From: Alphaproteobacteria bacterium
GTDB taxonomy: Bacteria > Pseudomonadota > Alphaproteobacteria > UBA828
Assembly (NCBI GenBank): GCA_030604165.1
Contig: JAUVWK010000141.1
Span: 1 to 7,075 of the forward strand
DNA: 7,075 nucleotides
Reading direction: 5' to 3'
Of this stretch, positions 1-5,825 are shown in pieces; within the stretch, counting starts at the first letter, position 1, and every line of letters starts with the position of its first letter. Made by a program: the position numbers and the translations under genes. The notes under the pieces were generated by a model. That model was given only the letters and a program-made list of their open reading frames with translations, did no database searches and was not told the DNA's origin.

Positions 1-185
1 CCTTGGTCGAATTGCCGGTCAGCACCGTTTACCCGATCTGGGCCGGTGGTGGCACCGTGTGCGTGGCGCTCCTCGGTTTCCTGATATTGCGCGAACAGGC
101 GAGCACAGCAAAAGGGTTGGGAATCGCGCTGATCGTGGCCGGAATCGTCGTGCTCAACGTCGCGTCGCGAGGGTACGGATCGTGA
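1..185 (+). CDS. SMR-family small multidrug efflux transporter, C-terminal part (5' end outside window)
   Basis: The reading frame is open from the left edge (first full codon at position 3) to TGA at 183-185, giving the last 60 residues of what is normally a protein of about 105-115 residues. The fragment shows two hydrophobic helices that match TM3 and TM4 of small multidrug resistance proteins. The first carries the Y-x-I-W-x-G-x-G pattern (YPIWAGGGT, codons 10-18, Trp codon at 39-41) that in EmrE-like proteins lies beside the substrate site. The second ends in GIALIVAGIVVLN, as in EmrE TM4. Family members work as inner-membrane dimers that exchange protons for lipophilic or quaternary cations, or guanidinium in the Gdx subgroup. 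The key TM1 glutamate lies outside the window, so the substrate class cannot be judged. The TTG at 3-5 is an internal Leu codon, not a start. Confidence 0.85.
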   Translation, partial: LVELPVSTVYPIWAGGGTVCVALLGFLILREQASTAKGLGIALIVAGIVVLNVASRGYGS

Positions 186-501
186 CTTCTCAATCCCGGC
201 CTGCCACAGGCGGCGCCGGAGCCTCGCCCGTTCTCTTGAGGCAAGCAAGCAGCGGCATCGGTATGGCGGCGCCGTTTCGATCACCCGGGTCCGGCATTTA
301 TTGTTGCGGAGGTGAGGTACGAGCGACTTTCGCTCTGGGTCAACATGGGAAGTTCGGCGGATCGAATTGGATGTCCGATCCTGGAGGTAGAGCGGAAGCA
401 ACCGGGCGGAAAACAGACATCGCCGCTCGAATGTCAGCAGTTGGGGTGACAGCGGACTCTCGTCAACTTCTCAGCGTTTTGCCAAGCATAACGCGACAAA
501 G
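186..501. other. Gene-free stretch after the SMR gene
   Basis: About 315 bases with no reading frame that I recognise. A frame that overlaps the SMR gene runs through much of it (to about 556), but its translation is Arg/Ser/Gly-rich, has no recognisable motif, and begins inside the SMR gene in another frame, so I treat it as chance. No clear terminator with a T tract follows the SMR stop; only a 4-bp stem (CCTG-CAGG) is visible near 200-210. Base composition looks less GC-biased than in the flanking genes, which fits decayed or non-coding DNA. Confidence 0.5.
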
Positions 502-735
502 TGCACGAAGCTGCCTGAGCAGCCCTCCATTGCCGTGCTGCCGTTTAAGAATCTGACCGGCGATAGCTGAGCAGGACTATTTAGGTGACGGCCTCACCGA
601 GAACATCATCGCCGAACTCTCAACCTTTTCCGATCTGTTCGCGATCGCCCGCAACTCGGCCTTTATCTTCAAGGACAAGTCCGTGCGCATGGAGGAGGTC
701 GCTGAGCAACTTGGCGTGCGTTGCGTGCTCGGAAT
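502..735 (+). pseudogene. Frameshifted remnant of a TolB-like 'PSIAVLPF' domain (cyclase/TPR-type protein)
   Basis: Two adjacent frames together give a well-known domain start. From about 508 one frame reads KLPEQPSIAVLPFKNLTGD and then hits TGA at 568-570. Shifting by one base (codons from 566) continues as EQDYLGDGLTENIIAEL, then FAIARNSAFIFKDK and VAEQLGVRCVLG, ending near 735. This matches the order of the conserved block (PSIAVLPF, GDPEQDYF.DGLTEDI, IARNSSF.YKGK, ELGVRYVLEGS) seen in many alphaproteobacterial proteins that couple an adenylate/guanylate cyclase or winged-helix domain to TPR repeats. After 735 the expected 'GS.R..GNR.RI..QL' continuation is absent in all frames, and no cyclase or DNA-binding domain precedes it. 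It is therefore truncated at both ends and carries a one-base frameshift at about 565. I infer a non-functional relic. A sequencing error could explain the shift but not the missing ends. Confidence 0.75.
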
Positions 736-886
736 TCGATGCACTGCTCCTCTGGCCGGGCGCGAAGTTCGCCAAGACGGCCGCGCTTTTGGCGGTTTTG
801 ACAACGTTGCCGGCGCGCCCCTCGGGCGCCAGGCGGGGTTACTCGCATCAACCAGCCGGCGCTAGTCGCCGCGGCACATTGGCTTA

Positions 887-915
887 TTGACCAGGGCAGA
901 GCACAGGTAGTTAAT
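887..915 (+). promoter_or_regulatory. Possible sigma-70-like promoter for the transporter cluster
   Basis: TTGACC (887-892) resembles a -35 element and is followed after 17 bases by GTTAAT (910-915), a weak -10 match. It lies about 85 bases upstream of the binding-protein start, in a locally AT-richer patch. The -10 match is poor (three of six bases), so this is only a candidate. Confidence 0.2.
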
Positions 916-988
916 AGTTGCAAGCAAATCGGCAGGTAGACCGCACGGAGCCCGCCAACAACATTTGCTTTCTCGTCAAGGTAGAACC

Positions 989-994
989 GAGGAG
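989..994 (+). promoter_or_regulatory. Ribosome-binding site that sets the binding-protein start
   Basis: GAGGAG at 989-994 is a strong Shine-Dalgarno match with 6 bases to the ATG at 1001. This favours the ATG at 1001 over the in-frame TTG at 965, which has no comparable purine-rich site. Confidence 0.75.
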
Positions 995-1000
995 TTGATC

Positions 1001-2317
1001 ATGGGAGATCACACGAAGAAATCAAAGGATTCCGCCGCCATGACGAAGCCCGCTGGGCTGACCAGGCGGACCCTTCTGAAAGGTACAGCCGCGGCCACCG
1101 GGTTGGTCGCGGGTAGCGCCGCCATGGGCGGATTTCCGACCATCTGGGCGCAGGAAGACATCACCATCAACCACTCCGGCATGTCCTATTCGACGCTCAT
1201 CCAGATTGCGGAAAAGGCGACGGAGGACCTGCCCTTTACCGTGGAAATGTCGGTCACGGACCATGCCGGCATGCTGAATCGGCTGACTACCCAGTCCGAT
1301 TCCATCGACGTCGCCGACATTGAGCTTTGGATGCGCGTCATCACCGTGCCGCGCGGCGTCTATCAGGCGATCGATCCGGCCAAGATCAAGCATTGGGACA
1401 AGACGACGTCGATTTACCGGGAAGGCCAGTTCGCCGGCAATCAGGTATCGCGCCAGGGCGTCTCGCCGTATGAGGTGACATACTTTACCGATGGCGACGC
1501 CAAGGAAATCGCCGACGGCGAGTCCGATTACGCGACCATGATTCCCGGCGTGTTCAACGCCGATACGCTCGGCATCCAGCCGCAAGCCATCGGCCGGCCC
1601 ATCAACAACTGGCACGAGCTTTTCAATGACGAGTTCAATGGCCGCGCGGCGGGCATGGACATCCCGCCAATCATGATCATGGACGCGGCGATGTGCATCG
1701 AATCGACCGGCGAATACAAATATGCCGACAAGGGCAACATGACCAAGGATGAGATTTCGATGACCGTCGATCGCCTTATCGACCTCAAGAAGAAAGGCCA
1801 TTGGCGCGCCCTCTGGGGCACTTTCGACCAGTCGGTGCAGTTGATGGTGTCGGGCGAAGTGGTGATCGAGTCCATGTGGTCGCCGGCGGTGACAGCGGTG
1901 CGTGCCCAGGGCGTGCCCTGCGTCTATCAGCCGCTTGAGGAAGGCTATCGCGGCTGGGGCAACGGGCTCAGCCTGATGCGCCATCTGGAAGGCAAGCGGC
2001 TGGGCGCCGCCTATGACTATCTCAACTGGTACTATAGCGGCTGGATGGGGGCTTTCATCGCCAAGCAGGGCTATTACCTCGGCGTCGCCGAGACGGCGAA
2101 GAACTATATGAAGCCCTACGAGTGGGATTATTGGTACGAGGGCAAGGCCGCCGAAGGCGACATCAACGACCCCTACGGCACCAACATGGAAAAGGCCGGC
2201 CATGTGCGCGACGGCGGTTCGTTCGTCGACCGCTTCAGCAAGATCGCGTGCTGGAACACGCTGATGGACAACCATCAGTTCCTGCTCAAGAAGTGGGCCG
2301 AGTTGCAGACGGCCTGA
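1001..2317 (+). CDS. ABC transporter solute-binding protein, PotD-like, Tat-exported
   Basis: This 438-residue protein would capture the solute in the periplasm and deliver it to the permeases encoded downstream. The N-terminus is a twin-arginine signal: TRRTLLKG at residues 21-28, then an Ala/Gly-rich hydrophobic stretch (29-44) and a likely cleavage after IWA (residue 50). Tat export implies that the protein folds before crossing the membrane, which is common for binding proteins of Alphaproteobacteria. The mature part has the features of the spermidine/putrescine (PotD/PotF, SBP_bac_8-type) family. These include a 'P.VFNADTLGI.P' segment, a following 'NNWHELFNDEFNGRA' element (the usual S/N-W-x-E-L-F-D...G hinge region) and a C-terminal half rich in Trp and Tyr (for example LNWYYSGWMGAF and YEWDYWYEG). 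The length fits the longer members of the family. The start was chosen at ATG 1001 because of the GAGGAG site. The two permease genes in the same direction support an importer. The substrate is not determined: polyamine-like is the family default, but other small amines or organic acids are possible. Confidence 0.88.
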   Translation: MGDHTKKSKDSAAMTKPAGLTRRTLLKGTAAATGLVAGSAAMGGFPTIWAQEDITINHSGMSYSTLIQIAEKATEDLPFTVEMSVTDHAGMLNRLTTQSDSIDVADIELWMRVITVPRGVYQAIDPAKIKHWDKTTSIYREGQFAGNQVSRQGVSPYEVTYFTDGDAKEIADGESDYATMIPGVFNADTLGIQPQAIGRPINNWHELFNDEFNGRAAGMDIPPIMIMDAAMCIESTGEYKYADKGNMTKDEISMTVDRLIDLKKKGHWRALWGTFDQSVQLMVSGEVVIESMWSPAVTAVRAQGVPCVYQPLEEGYRGWGNGLSLMRHLEGKRLGAAYDYLNWYYSGWMGAFIAKQGYYLGVAETAKNYMKPYEWDYWYEGKAAEGDINDPYGTNMEKAGHVRDGGSFVDRFSKIACWNTLMDNHQFLLKKWAELQTA

Positions 2318-2333
2318 TCGCTCACCATTGACG

Positions 2334-2372
2334 GGGCGGGGCTTGCTTCCGGCGCGGCCCCGCCCGCTTTTT
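2334..2372 (+). terminator. Terminator-like hairpin between binding-protein and permease genes
   Basis: GGGCGGGGC (2334-2342) and GCCCCGCCC (2357-2365) form a perfect 9-bp GC stem around a 14-base loop. Two bases later comes TTTTT (2368-2372). This is the form of a rho-independent terminator on the plus strand, 16 bases after the binding-protein stop and 25 bases before the first permease start. Since the permeases clearly belong to the same importer, I infer partial termination or mRNA 3'-end stabilisation. Either would give more binding protein than permease, a known arrangement in ABC importer operons. Confidence 0.7.
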
Positions 2373-2397
2373 CGCCTGATCCGGGGGTTCAGCTCGC

Positions 2398-3270
2398 GTG
2401 GTGAACAGAAATATCGGCAAGGTGCGGATGCGCATCTTCCAGGTCGGGCCTTTCAGCCTGGCCCTTTTGCTGTTCTTCCTGGTGCCTCTCGGCGTGCTGT
2501 TGGTCGTCAGCTTTTTCGAGAGCGACATGATCTTCGGTATGCGCGCCACGTTCTCGTTGGAAAGTTATGTCGAGCTGTTCACCACTTGGAACACACTCTG
2601 GCTCTATCTGAGCACGCTGAAATTCGCCGCCATCGTGTGGGCGATAACACTCCTGGTGGGCTTCACGATCGCCTATTTCCTGGTCTTTCACGTGCGCTCG
2701 CTTCTGATCGCCATCGGACTCTTCCTGCTCTGCACGGTGCCGTTCTGGACCTCCAACATCATCCGCATGATCTCGTGGATACCCTTGCTCGGAAAACAAG
2801 GCCTCATCAACCAGGCGGTGATCGGGCTCGGCATCTCCGACGAGCCGGTCGCGTGGCTACTGTTCTCGGATTTCGCCGTGGTGGTGAGCTATGTCCATCT
2901 CTTCACGCTCTTCATGATCGTGCCCATCTTCAATTCGATGGCGCGCATCGACAAGACGCTGATCGAGGCGGCGAGGGACGCCGGCGCGGGGCGCCTGCGC
3001 ACTGTCTGGGAGGTTATCGTGCCACTTTCGCGCAGCGGCATCGCGCTCGGCTCGATCTTCGTCATCGTCCTCGTGATGGGCGACTTTTTTGTCGTCAAGG
3101 TGATGAGCGGGGGGCAACGCGCCTCGGTCGTCTCGAACATCTTCGAGGATATCAACGTGCTTCTCTATCCGCCGGCTGCGGCGAGCTCGGTCTTTCTGCT
3201 GATTGTCGTGGTGCTGATCGTGATGGGCGTGCTGCGGGTGGTGGATATCCGCAAACAACTGGCAGGCTAG
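2398..3270 (+). CDS. ABC transporter permease, PotB/PotH-like (first membrane subunit)
   Basis: An integral inner-membrane subunit of 290 residues that would form half of the translocation channel. Six hydrophobic segments are visible at about 17-39, 72-96, 101-118, 158-180, 213-235 and 262-282. Between TM3 and TM4 lies PFWTSNIIRMISWIPLLG (115-132) followed by GLIN, a signature of PotB/PotH-type permeases. The cytoplasmic EAA loop that docks on the ATPase is EAARDAGA (190-197), leading to VIVPLSRSGI (207-215). The start is uncertain. I use GTG 2398, with a second GTG at 2401 and only a G-rich stretch (2383-2387) as ribosome-binding site; ATG 2428 would remove ten residues and leave TM1 intact. 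The gene follows the binding-protein gene by 80 bp and precedes the second permease by 10 bp. The substrate is inferred only from family likeness. Confidence 0.9.
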   Translation: MVNRNIGKVRMRIFQVGPFSLALLLFFLVPLGVLLVVSFFESDMIFGMRATFSLESYVELFTTWNTLWLYLSTLKFAAIVWAITLLVGFTIAYFLVFHVRSLLIAIGLFLLCTVPFWTSNIIRMISWIPLLGKQGLINQAVIGLGISDEPVAWLLFSDFAVVVSYVHLFTLFMIVPIFNSMARIDKTLIEAARDAGAGRLRTVWEVIVPLSRSGIALGSIFVIVLVMGDFFVVKVMSGGQRASVVSNIFEDINVLLYPPAAASSVFLLIVVVLIVMGVLRVVDIRKQLAG

Positions 3271-3280
3271 GACCGGAACG

Positions 3281-4129
3281 ATGGTGAAAAACCACAAAAC
3301 GGCGACCCGTCCCTGGCCCTTCTACCTGCTCGCGGCCTTCTTCGCCTTTTACGTGCTGTTTCTTTACGCGCCCATGATTTGCATTTACATCCTGTCGCTG
3401 CAGGGTCCCAACGCCTCGCTGGTGTTCCCCATGCAGGGCTTCTCGCTGCACTGGTTCGATGCCTTGTTCGGACAGGCGCGCACCGGCGACGTGGGCGGCG
3501 CGTTCGCCCGCTCGCTGCCGCTGGCCTTAATCGTTTTGGTCGTCACCGTGGCCTTCTCGGTGGCCGCCGGCCTCGCCTTCCGCAGGCGCTTTTTCGCCGA
3601 CTCGGTGGTGTTCTACACCGCCATCGGCAGCCTGGTCGTGCCGGGGCTGGTGCTGGGCGTCGGCATCACCCTTCTCCTGCAACTGCTCGGCTGGAATTCG
3701 CACTGGTATTCTTCCGCGCTCGGCGCGCATCTGACCTGGACGCTGCCCTTCGGGTTGCTCATCATGTTCGCGGTGCTTAGCCGTTTCGATCCACTGGTCG
3801 AGGAGGCGGCGCGCGACCTCGGCGCCAACGATCCGCAGATCCTGCGCTATATCGTCTTCCCTATCCTGCTGCCCGGCATCATCGCCGTCGCCCTGTTCGG
3901 CTTCACGCTTTCCTATGACGAGTTTCCGCGCAGCACCTTCACGGTGGGCGCGCGCAACACGCTGCCGCTCGAAATCTGGAGCATGACCACCAACATCACC
4001 TCGCCGGCGCTCTATGCCCTCGGCACGGTGACGACGGCAATCTCCTTCGTCATCATCGCCATTTCACTGGGCGTCATCGCCATCATCCAGCGCCGCCGCC
4101 ACGGAAAGCGTGTGGCGGCGAAGGCATGA
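3281..4129 (+). CDS. ABC transporter permease, PotC/PotI-like (second membrane subunit)
   Basis: A 282-residue inner-membrane protein expected to pair with the preceding permease. Hydrophobic segments lie at about 12-37, 79-100, 109-136, 147-166, 197-212 and 249-270. The EAA loop reads EEAARDLGAND (174-184) and continues to FPILLPGI (193-200), matching the EAA---G---------I-LP consensus for the ATPase contact. Just after TM5, SYDEFPRSTFTVG and then TLPLEIWSM (211-235) correspond to the 'SYDDF..S.F..G....TLP..I.SM' region of PotC/PotI proteins. The protein ends in a basic tail (QRRRHGKRVAAKA). ATG 3281 lies 10 bases after the upstream stop, with TAGGA/CGGAA purine tracts (3268-3278) as ribosome-binding site, so the two permeases are surely co-transcribed. 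No ATPase gene follows: the next plus-strand gene, after about 250 bp, encodes a peroxiredoxin. Confidence 0.92.
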   Translation: MVKNHKTATRPWPFYLLAAFFAFYVLFLYAPMICIYILSLQGPNASLVFPMQGFSLHWFDALFGQARTGDVGGAFARSLPLALIVLVVTVAFSVAAGLAFRRRFFADSVVFYTAIGSLVVPGLVLGVGITLLLQLLGWNSHWYSSALGAHLTWTLPFGLLIMFAVLSRFDPLVEEAARDLGANDPQILRYIVFPILLPGIIAVALFGFTLSYDEFPRSTFTVGARNTLPLEIWSMTTNITSPALYALGTVTTAISFVIIAISLGVIAIIQRRRHGKRVAAKA

Positions 4130-4157
4130 GCGGGATGAATTCTCCCACGCATAACCG

Positions 4158-4200
4158 CCCCTCCCCGCTGGCGCTCGACGGCCGGCGAGGGGGGTGGGGG
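4158..4200 (+). repeat. Large GC-rich hairpin after the permease genes
   Basis: CCCCTCCCCGCTGGC (4158-4172) faces GCCGGCGAGGGGGGTGGGGG (4181-4200) across an 8-base loop. The inner six pairs (GCTGGC/GCCGGC, one G-T wobble) are followed by a C-run/G-run outer stem with mismatches. It begins 28 bases after the second permease stop. There is no T tract, so it is not a canonical intrinsic terminator. It could protect the 3' end of the transporter mRNA, or be one copy of a dispersed C/G-run palindrome of the kind common between alphaproteobacterial genes. Confidence 0.55.
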
Positions 4201-4225
4201 ATTCGGACTTAGCGAGTTTCCGAAT
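4201..4225. repeat. Perfect 7-bp inverted repeat
   Basis: ATTCGGA (4201-4207) and TCCGAAT (4219-4225) are exact reverse complements with 11 bases between them. It directly abuts the GC-rich hairpin and lies about 150 bp upstream of the peroxiredoxin start, so it could be an operator for that gene or part of a compound palindromic element. No regulator family can be named from it. Confidence 0.4.
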
Positions 4226-4236
4226 GTCTCCGTCGG

Positions 4237-4255
4237 GCCGACATGCCGGGTCGGC
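4237..4255. repeat. Perfect 6-bp inverted repeat
   Basis: GCCGAC (4237-4242) and GTCGGC (4250-4255) are exact reverse complements around a 7-base loop (ATGCCGG). It is the third dyad in a row within 100 bases. A 6-bp match in GC-rich DNA can occur by chance, so its weight comes from the clustering. Confidence 0.3.
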
Positions 4256-4364
4256 GCCCACCACCATTACGCCCTATTGCGGTCGTTTGCGTGCCTCCGG
4301 GAGCTCGAGGACGACGGCCCGGATGCGCTGCGCTATGCTCGGATCGGGTTCATTTTGATCGGAC

Positions 4365-4369
4365 GAGGA
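4365..4369 (+). promoter_or_regulatory. Ribosome-binding site that sets the peroxiredoxin start
   Basis: GAGGA at 4365-4369 lies 8 bases before ATG 4378. The open frame extends upstream to an ATG at 4243, but that extension is Arg/Pro-rich, unlike any peroxiredoxin N-terminus, and lacks such a site. The start is therefore placed at 4378. Confidence 0.7.
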
Positions 4370-4377
4370 ATCATGCA

Positions 4378-4899
4378 ATGAGCAGAGTGCCGCAGGCCAG
4401 ATTTCAGACGCGCGTGCGCAACGAGGCGCTGGGCGGACCCAATCCGTTCGAGTGGAAGGAGCTGACTAGCGACGATATTTTCAAGGGCAAGCGGGTTGTC
4501 CTATTCGCGCTGCCCGGCGCCTTCACGCCAACCTGCTCGACCAGCCATCTGCCGCGCTACGAGGAACTCTATGGCGAATTCAAGCAGTTGGGGATCGACG
4601 AGGTCGTCTGCCTCTCGGTCAACGACGCCTTTGTCATGTATCAATGGGGCCTGAGCCAGAAAGCCGAAAAGGTGCGTCTATTGCCCGACGGCAATGGCGA
4701 GTTCACGCGCAAAATGGGCATGCTTGTCGAAAAGACCAATCTCGGCTTCGGTATGCGAAGCTGGCGCTATGCCTTGTATGCGGTCGATGGCGAGATCGAG
4801 AAGATGTTTGTCGAGGACGGGTTCATGGACGATAGCCCAGACGACCCGTTCGAGGTATCGGGCGCGGAGACGATGCTGAGCTATCTCAAATCCCGCTGA
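4378..4899 (+). CDS. Peroxiredoxin, Prx5 type
   Basis: A 173-residue cytosolic thiol peroxidase that reduces hydrogen peroxide and organic hydroperoxides with electrons from glutathione/glutaredoxin or thioredoxin. The thioredoxin-like fold begins with the Prx5 active-site block PGAFTPTCSTSHLP (46-59), in which Thr50 and Cys53 are the conserved Thr and peroxidatic Cys. SVNDAFVMYQWG (80-91) follows, as in human PRDX5-like proteins, and the conserved active-site Arg is in the FGMRSWRYAL segment (Arg127 or Arg130). The C-terminal DDPFEVSGAETML block (155-167) is typical of bacterial Prx5 members. Besides Cys53 the only cysteine is Cys78 in the VVCLSV strand; there is no C-terminal resolving Cys as in PRDX5, so recycling probably relies on an external thiol. 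The length is normal for the family. The gene stands alone and converges on the metalloprotease gene, sharing its last 19 bp with it. Confidence 0.95.
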   Translation: MSRVPQARFQTRVRNEALGGPNPFEWKELTSDDIFKGKRVVLFALPGAFTPTCSTSHLPRYEELYGEFKQLGIDEVVCLSVNDAFVMYQWGLSQKAEKVRLLPDGNGEFTRKMGMLVEKTNLGFGMRSWRYALYAVDGEIEKMFVEDGFMDDSPDDPFEVSGAETMLSYLKSR

Positions 4900-5609
4900 T
4901 TTCGGCCCGGCTCAGGGGGGGCGCCGGCCTCATCCAGCTTGGCGATCACGCGCTCCAACACCTCGAAGCGGGCCATCAGCGGCGGGTGATTGGGCGTGTT
5001 CAGCTTGGGGTAGGCGATCGCCATGCGCCGCAACAGCTTGACGCCGGTGCGCAGGTCGTAACCGGCACGGGCGAGCAAATAGAGCGCGATGTTGTCGGCG
5101 GTCATTTCCAGGCGCTGGCGCTCCTCGCGGTTGGCGAACTTGCGCAAGCCAAGCAGACTATGCGCCAGTTCATGGGCCAGAACGAAGGCCAGCTCGGCGT
5201 CGTCTTCGGCGAAGCGAACCAGGCCGCGGTCGATAAGAACCAAGTCGCCGTAGGAATAGGCGTTGGCGCCGGCTCGGTCGGAGAGCTCGAACGCCACGGC
5301 GCAGCCGGCGCCTGAGTTCGTCTCCGCCGCGCGAAGCTTGTTCGGCAGCGGCTCTGGGCGTTGGCAGAGGCTTTCGGTGGCCAGGCGCACGCGACCCCCG
5401 ACCAAGCGCACCCGCTCGGCCGCCGAAGGCGCTGCCGCCGTCGATATGGGGGTGGCTTTTTCCGCTGGCGTATCGGCTTGAAATTGCGCCTCCATGGTGT
5501 CCCAGGACGGCGCACAGGCACCCAAGAGCAGGAATATTACCCCGGGCAGCCATCGTATGGCACGCCGGCCTGGGCGGTGTTTTGGCGCGATTGATAGCCC
5601 TGGCTGCAT
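4881..5609 (-). CDS. M48-type zinc metalloprotease, predicted lipoprotein
   Basis: This 242-residue protein is read from ATG 5609-5607; a TTG at 5627-5625 would add six residues. Residues 1-31 form a lipoprotein signal: basic region to about 19, hydrophobic core 20-29, and lipobox LGAC with Cys32 as the lipidation site, so the mature protein should be membrane-anchored and face the periplasm. A low-complexity Ala/Pro linker (45-64) follows. The zinc site is HELAH (His146, Glu147, His150), with third ligand Glu168 in ExxAD (168-172), the pattern of M48/BepA-like peptidases. The C-terminal NTPNHPPLMAR (204-214) matches the family's 'T.HP....R' motif. Cys82 and Cys103 could form a disulfide. It is shorter than BepA and has no TPR tail. 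Such proteins degrade or help to assemble envelope proteins; the substrate here is unknown. No strong ribosome-binding site precedes either start. Confidence 0.85.
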   Translation of the reverse strand: MQPGLSIAPKHRPGRRAIRWLPGVIFLLLGACAPSWDTMEAQFQADTPAEKATPISTAAAPSAAERVRLVGGRVRLATESLCQRPEPLPNKLRAAETNSGAGCAVAFELSDRAGANAYSYGDLVLIDRGLVRFAEDDAELAFVLAHELAHSLLGLRKFANREERQRLEMTADNIALYLLARAGYDLRTGVKLLRRMAIAYPKLNTPNHPPLMARFEVLERVIAKLDEAGAPPEPGRNQRDLR

Positions 5610-5640
5610 CCCGTTGGCGCTCGGCAATATTGTCCGGTTC

Positions 5641-5658
5641 GGATCCTGTCGATCCTGT
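5641..5658. repeat. Short direct/inverted repeat upstream of the metalloprotease
   Basis: GATCCTGT occurs twice in tandem (5642-5649 and 5651-5658), one base apart. The first copy is also part of an inverted repeat, GGATC-ctgtc-GATCC (5641-5655). The element lies about 30-50 bases upstream of the metalloprotease start (minus strand), where a promoter or regulator site would be expected. It is small enough to be chance. Confidence 0.25.
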
Positions 5659-5825
5659 TGCGCCGGAGTCTAAGTTCGCTCTTTCGCACGGCTACATCTC
5701 CTCGGCAGGACCGGACGGGCTTGGCGGAGTACCTTGGAAGTGGCGGTGGGCGCAAAAGTGCCCGATGCAAGGCCCCAGCCCCATAAGACGAGACTGAGAA
5801 TGGCCGGTTTCTGCGGATTTTCCGA

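Larger units (their letters stand above)
736..1000. other. Non-coding or decayed leader upstream of the binding-protein gene
   Basis: About 265 bases without a recognised gene. A short open stretch (802-939, ending in TAG at 937-939) translates to a non-repetitive peptide containing NQPALVAAAHWLIDQG, but it has no ATG start, no ribosome-binding site and no family I recognise. It may be another piece of gene debris or chance. The part nearest position 1000 must hold the promoter and leader of the transporter cluster. Confidence 0.4.

Noticed and set aside
59..556. A 165-codon plus-strand frame from inside the SMR gene to the cyclase-type remnant
   Set aside because: It overlaps the SMR coding sequence in another frame, has no ribosome-binding site and no recognisable motif, and its end covers the remnant in the wrong frame.
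798..826. Perfect TTGACA (798-803) as a -35 promoter element
   Set aside because: At 17 bases downstream the sequence is CTCGGG and the surroundings are GC-rich, so there is no usable -10 partner.
1022..2275. A 417-codon open frame on the minus strand, opposite the binding-protein gene
   Set aside because: It mirrors the binding-protein gene. Its translation is rich in His/Arg/Asp/Val with no family motif, as expected from the complement of GC-biased codons, while the plus strand has a Tat signal, a ribosome-binding site and clear homology.
2328..3287. A 319-codon plus-strand frame overlapping the first permease gene
   Set aside because: Arg/His/Gly-rich text without membrane segments. It is the out-of-frame shadow of the six-helix permease and starts inside the terminator-like hairpin.
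4243..4377. Longer peroxiredoxin start at ATG 4243
   Set aside because: The 45 extra residues are Arg/Pro-rich and unlike any peroxiredoxin N-terminus. ATG 4378 has a GAGGA site 8 bases upstream and gives the normal family length.
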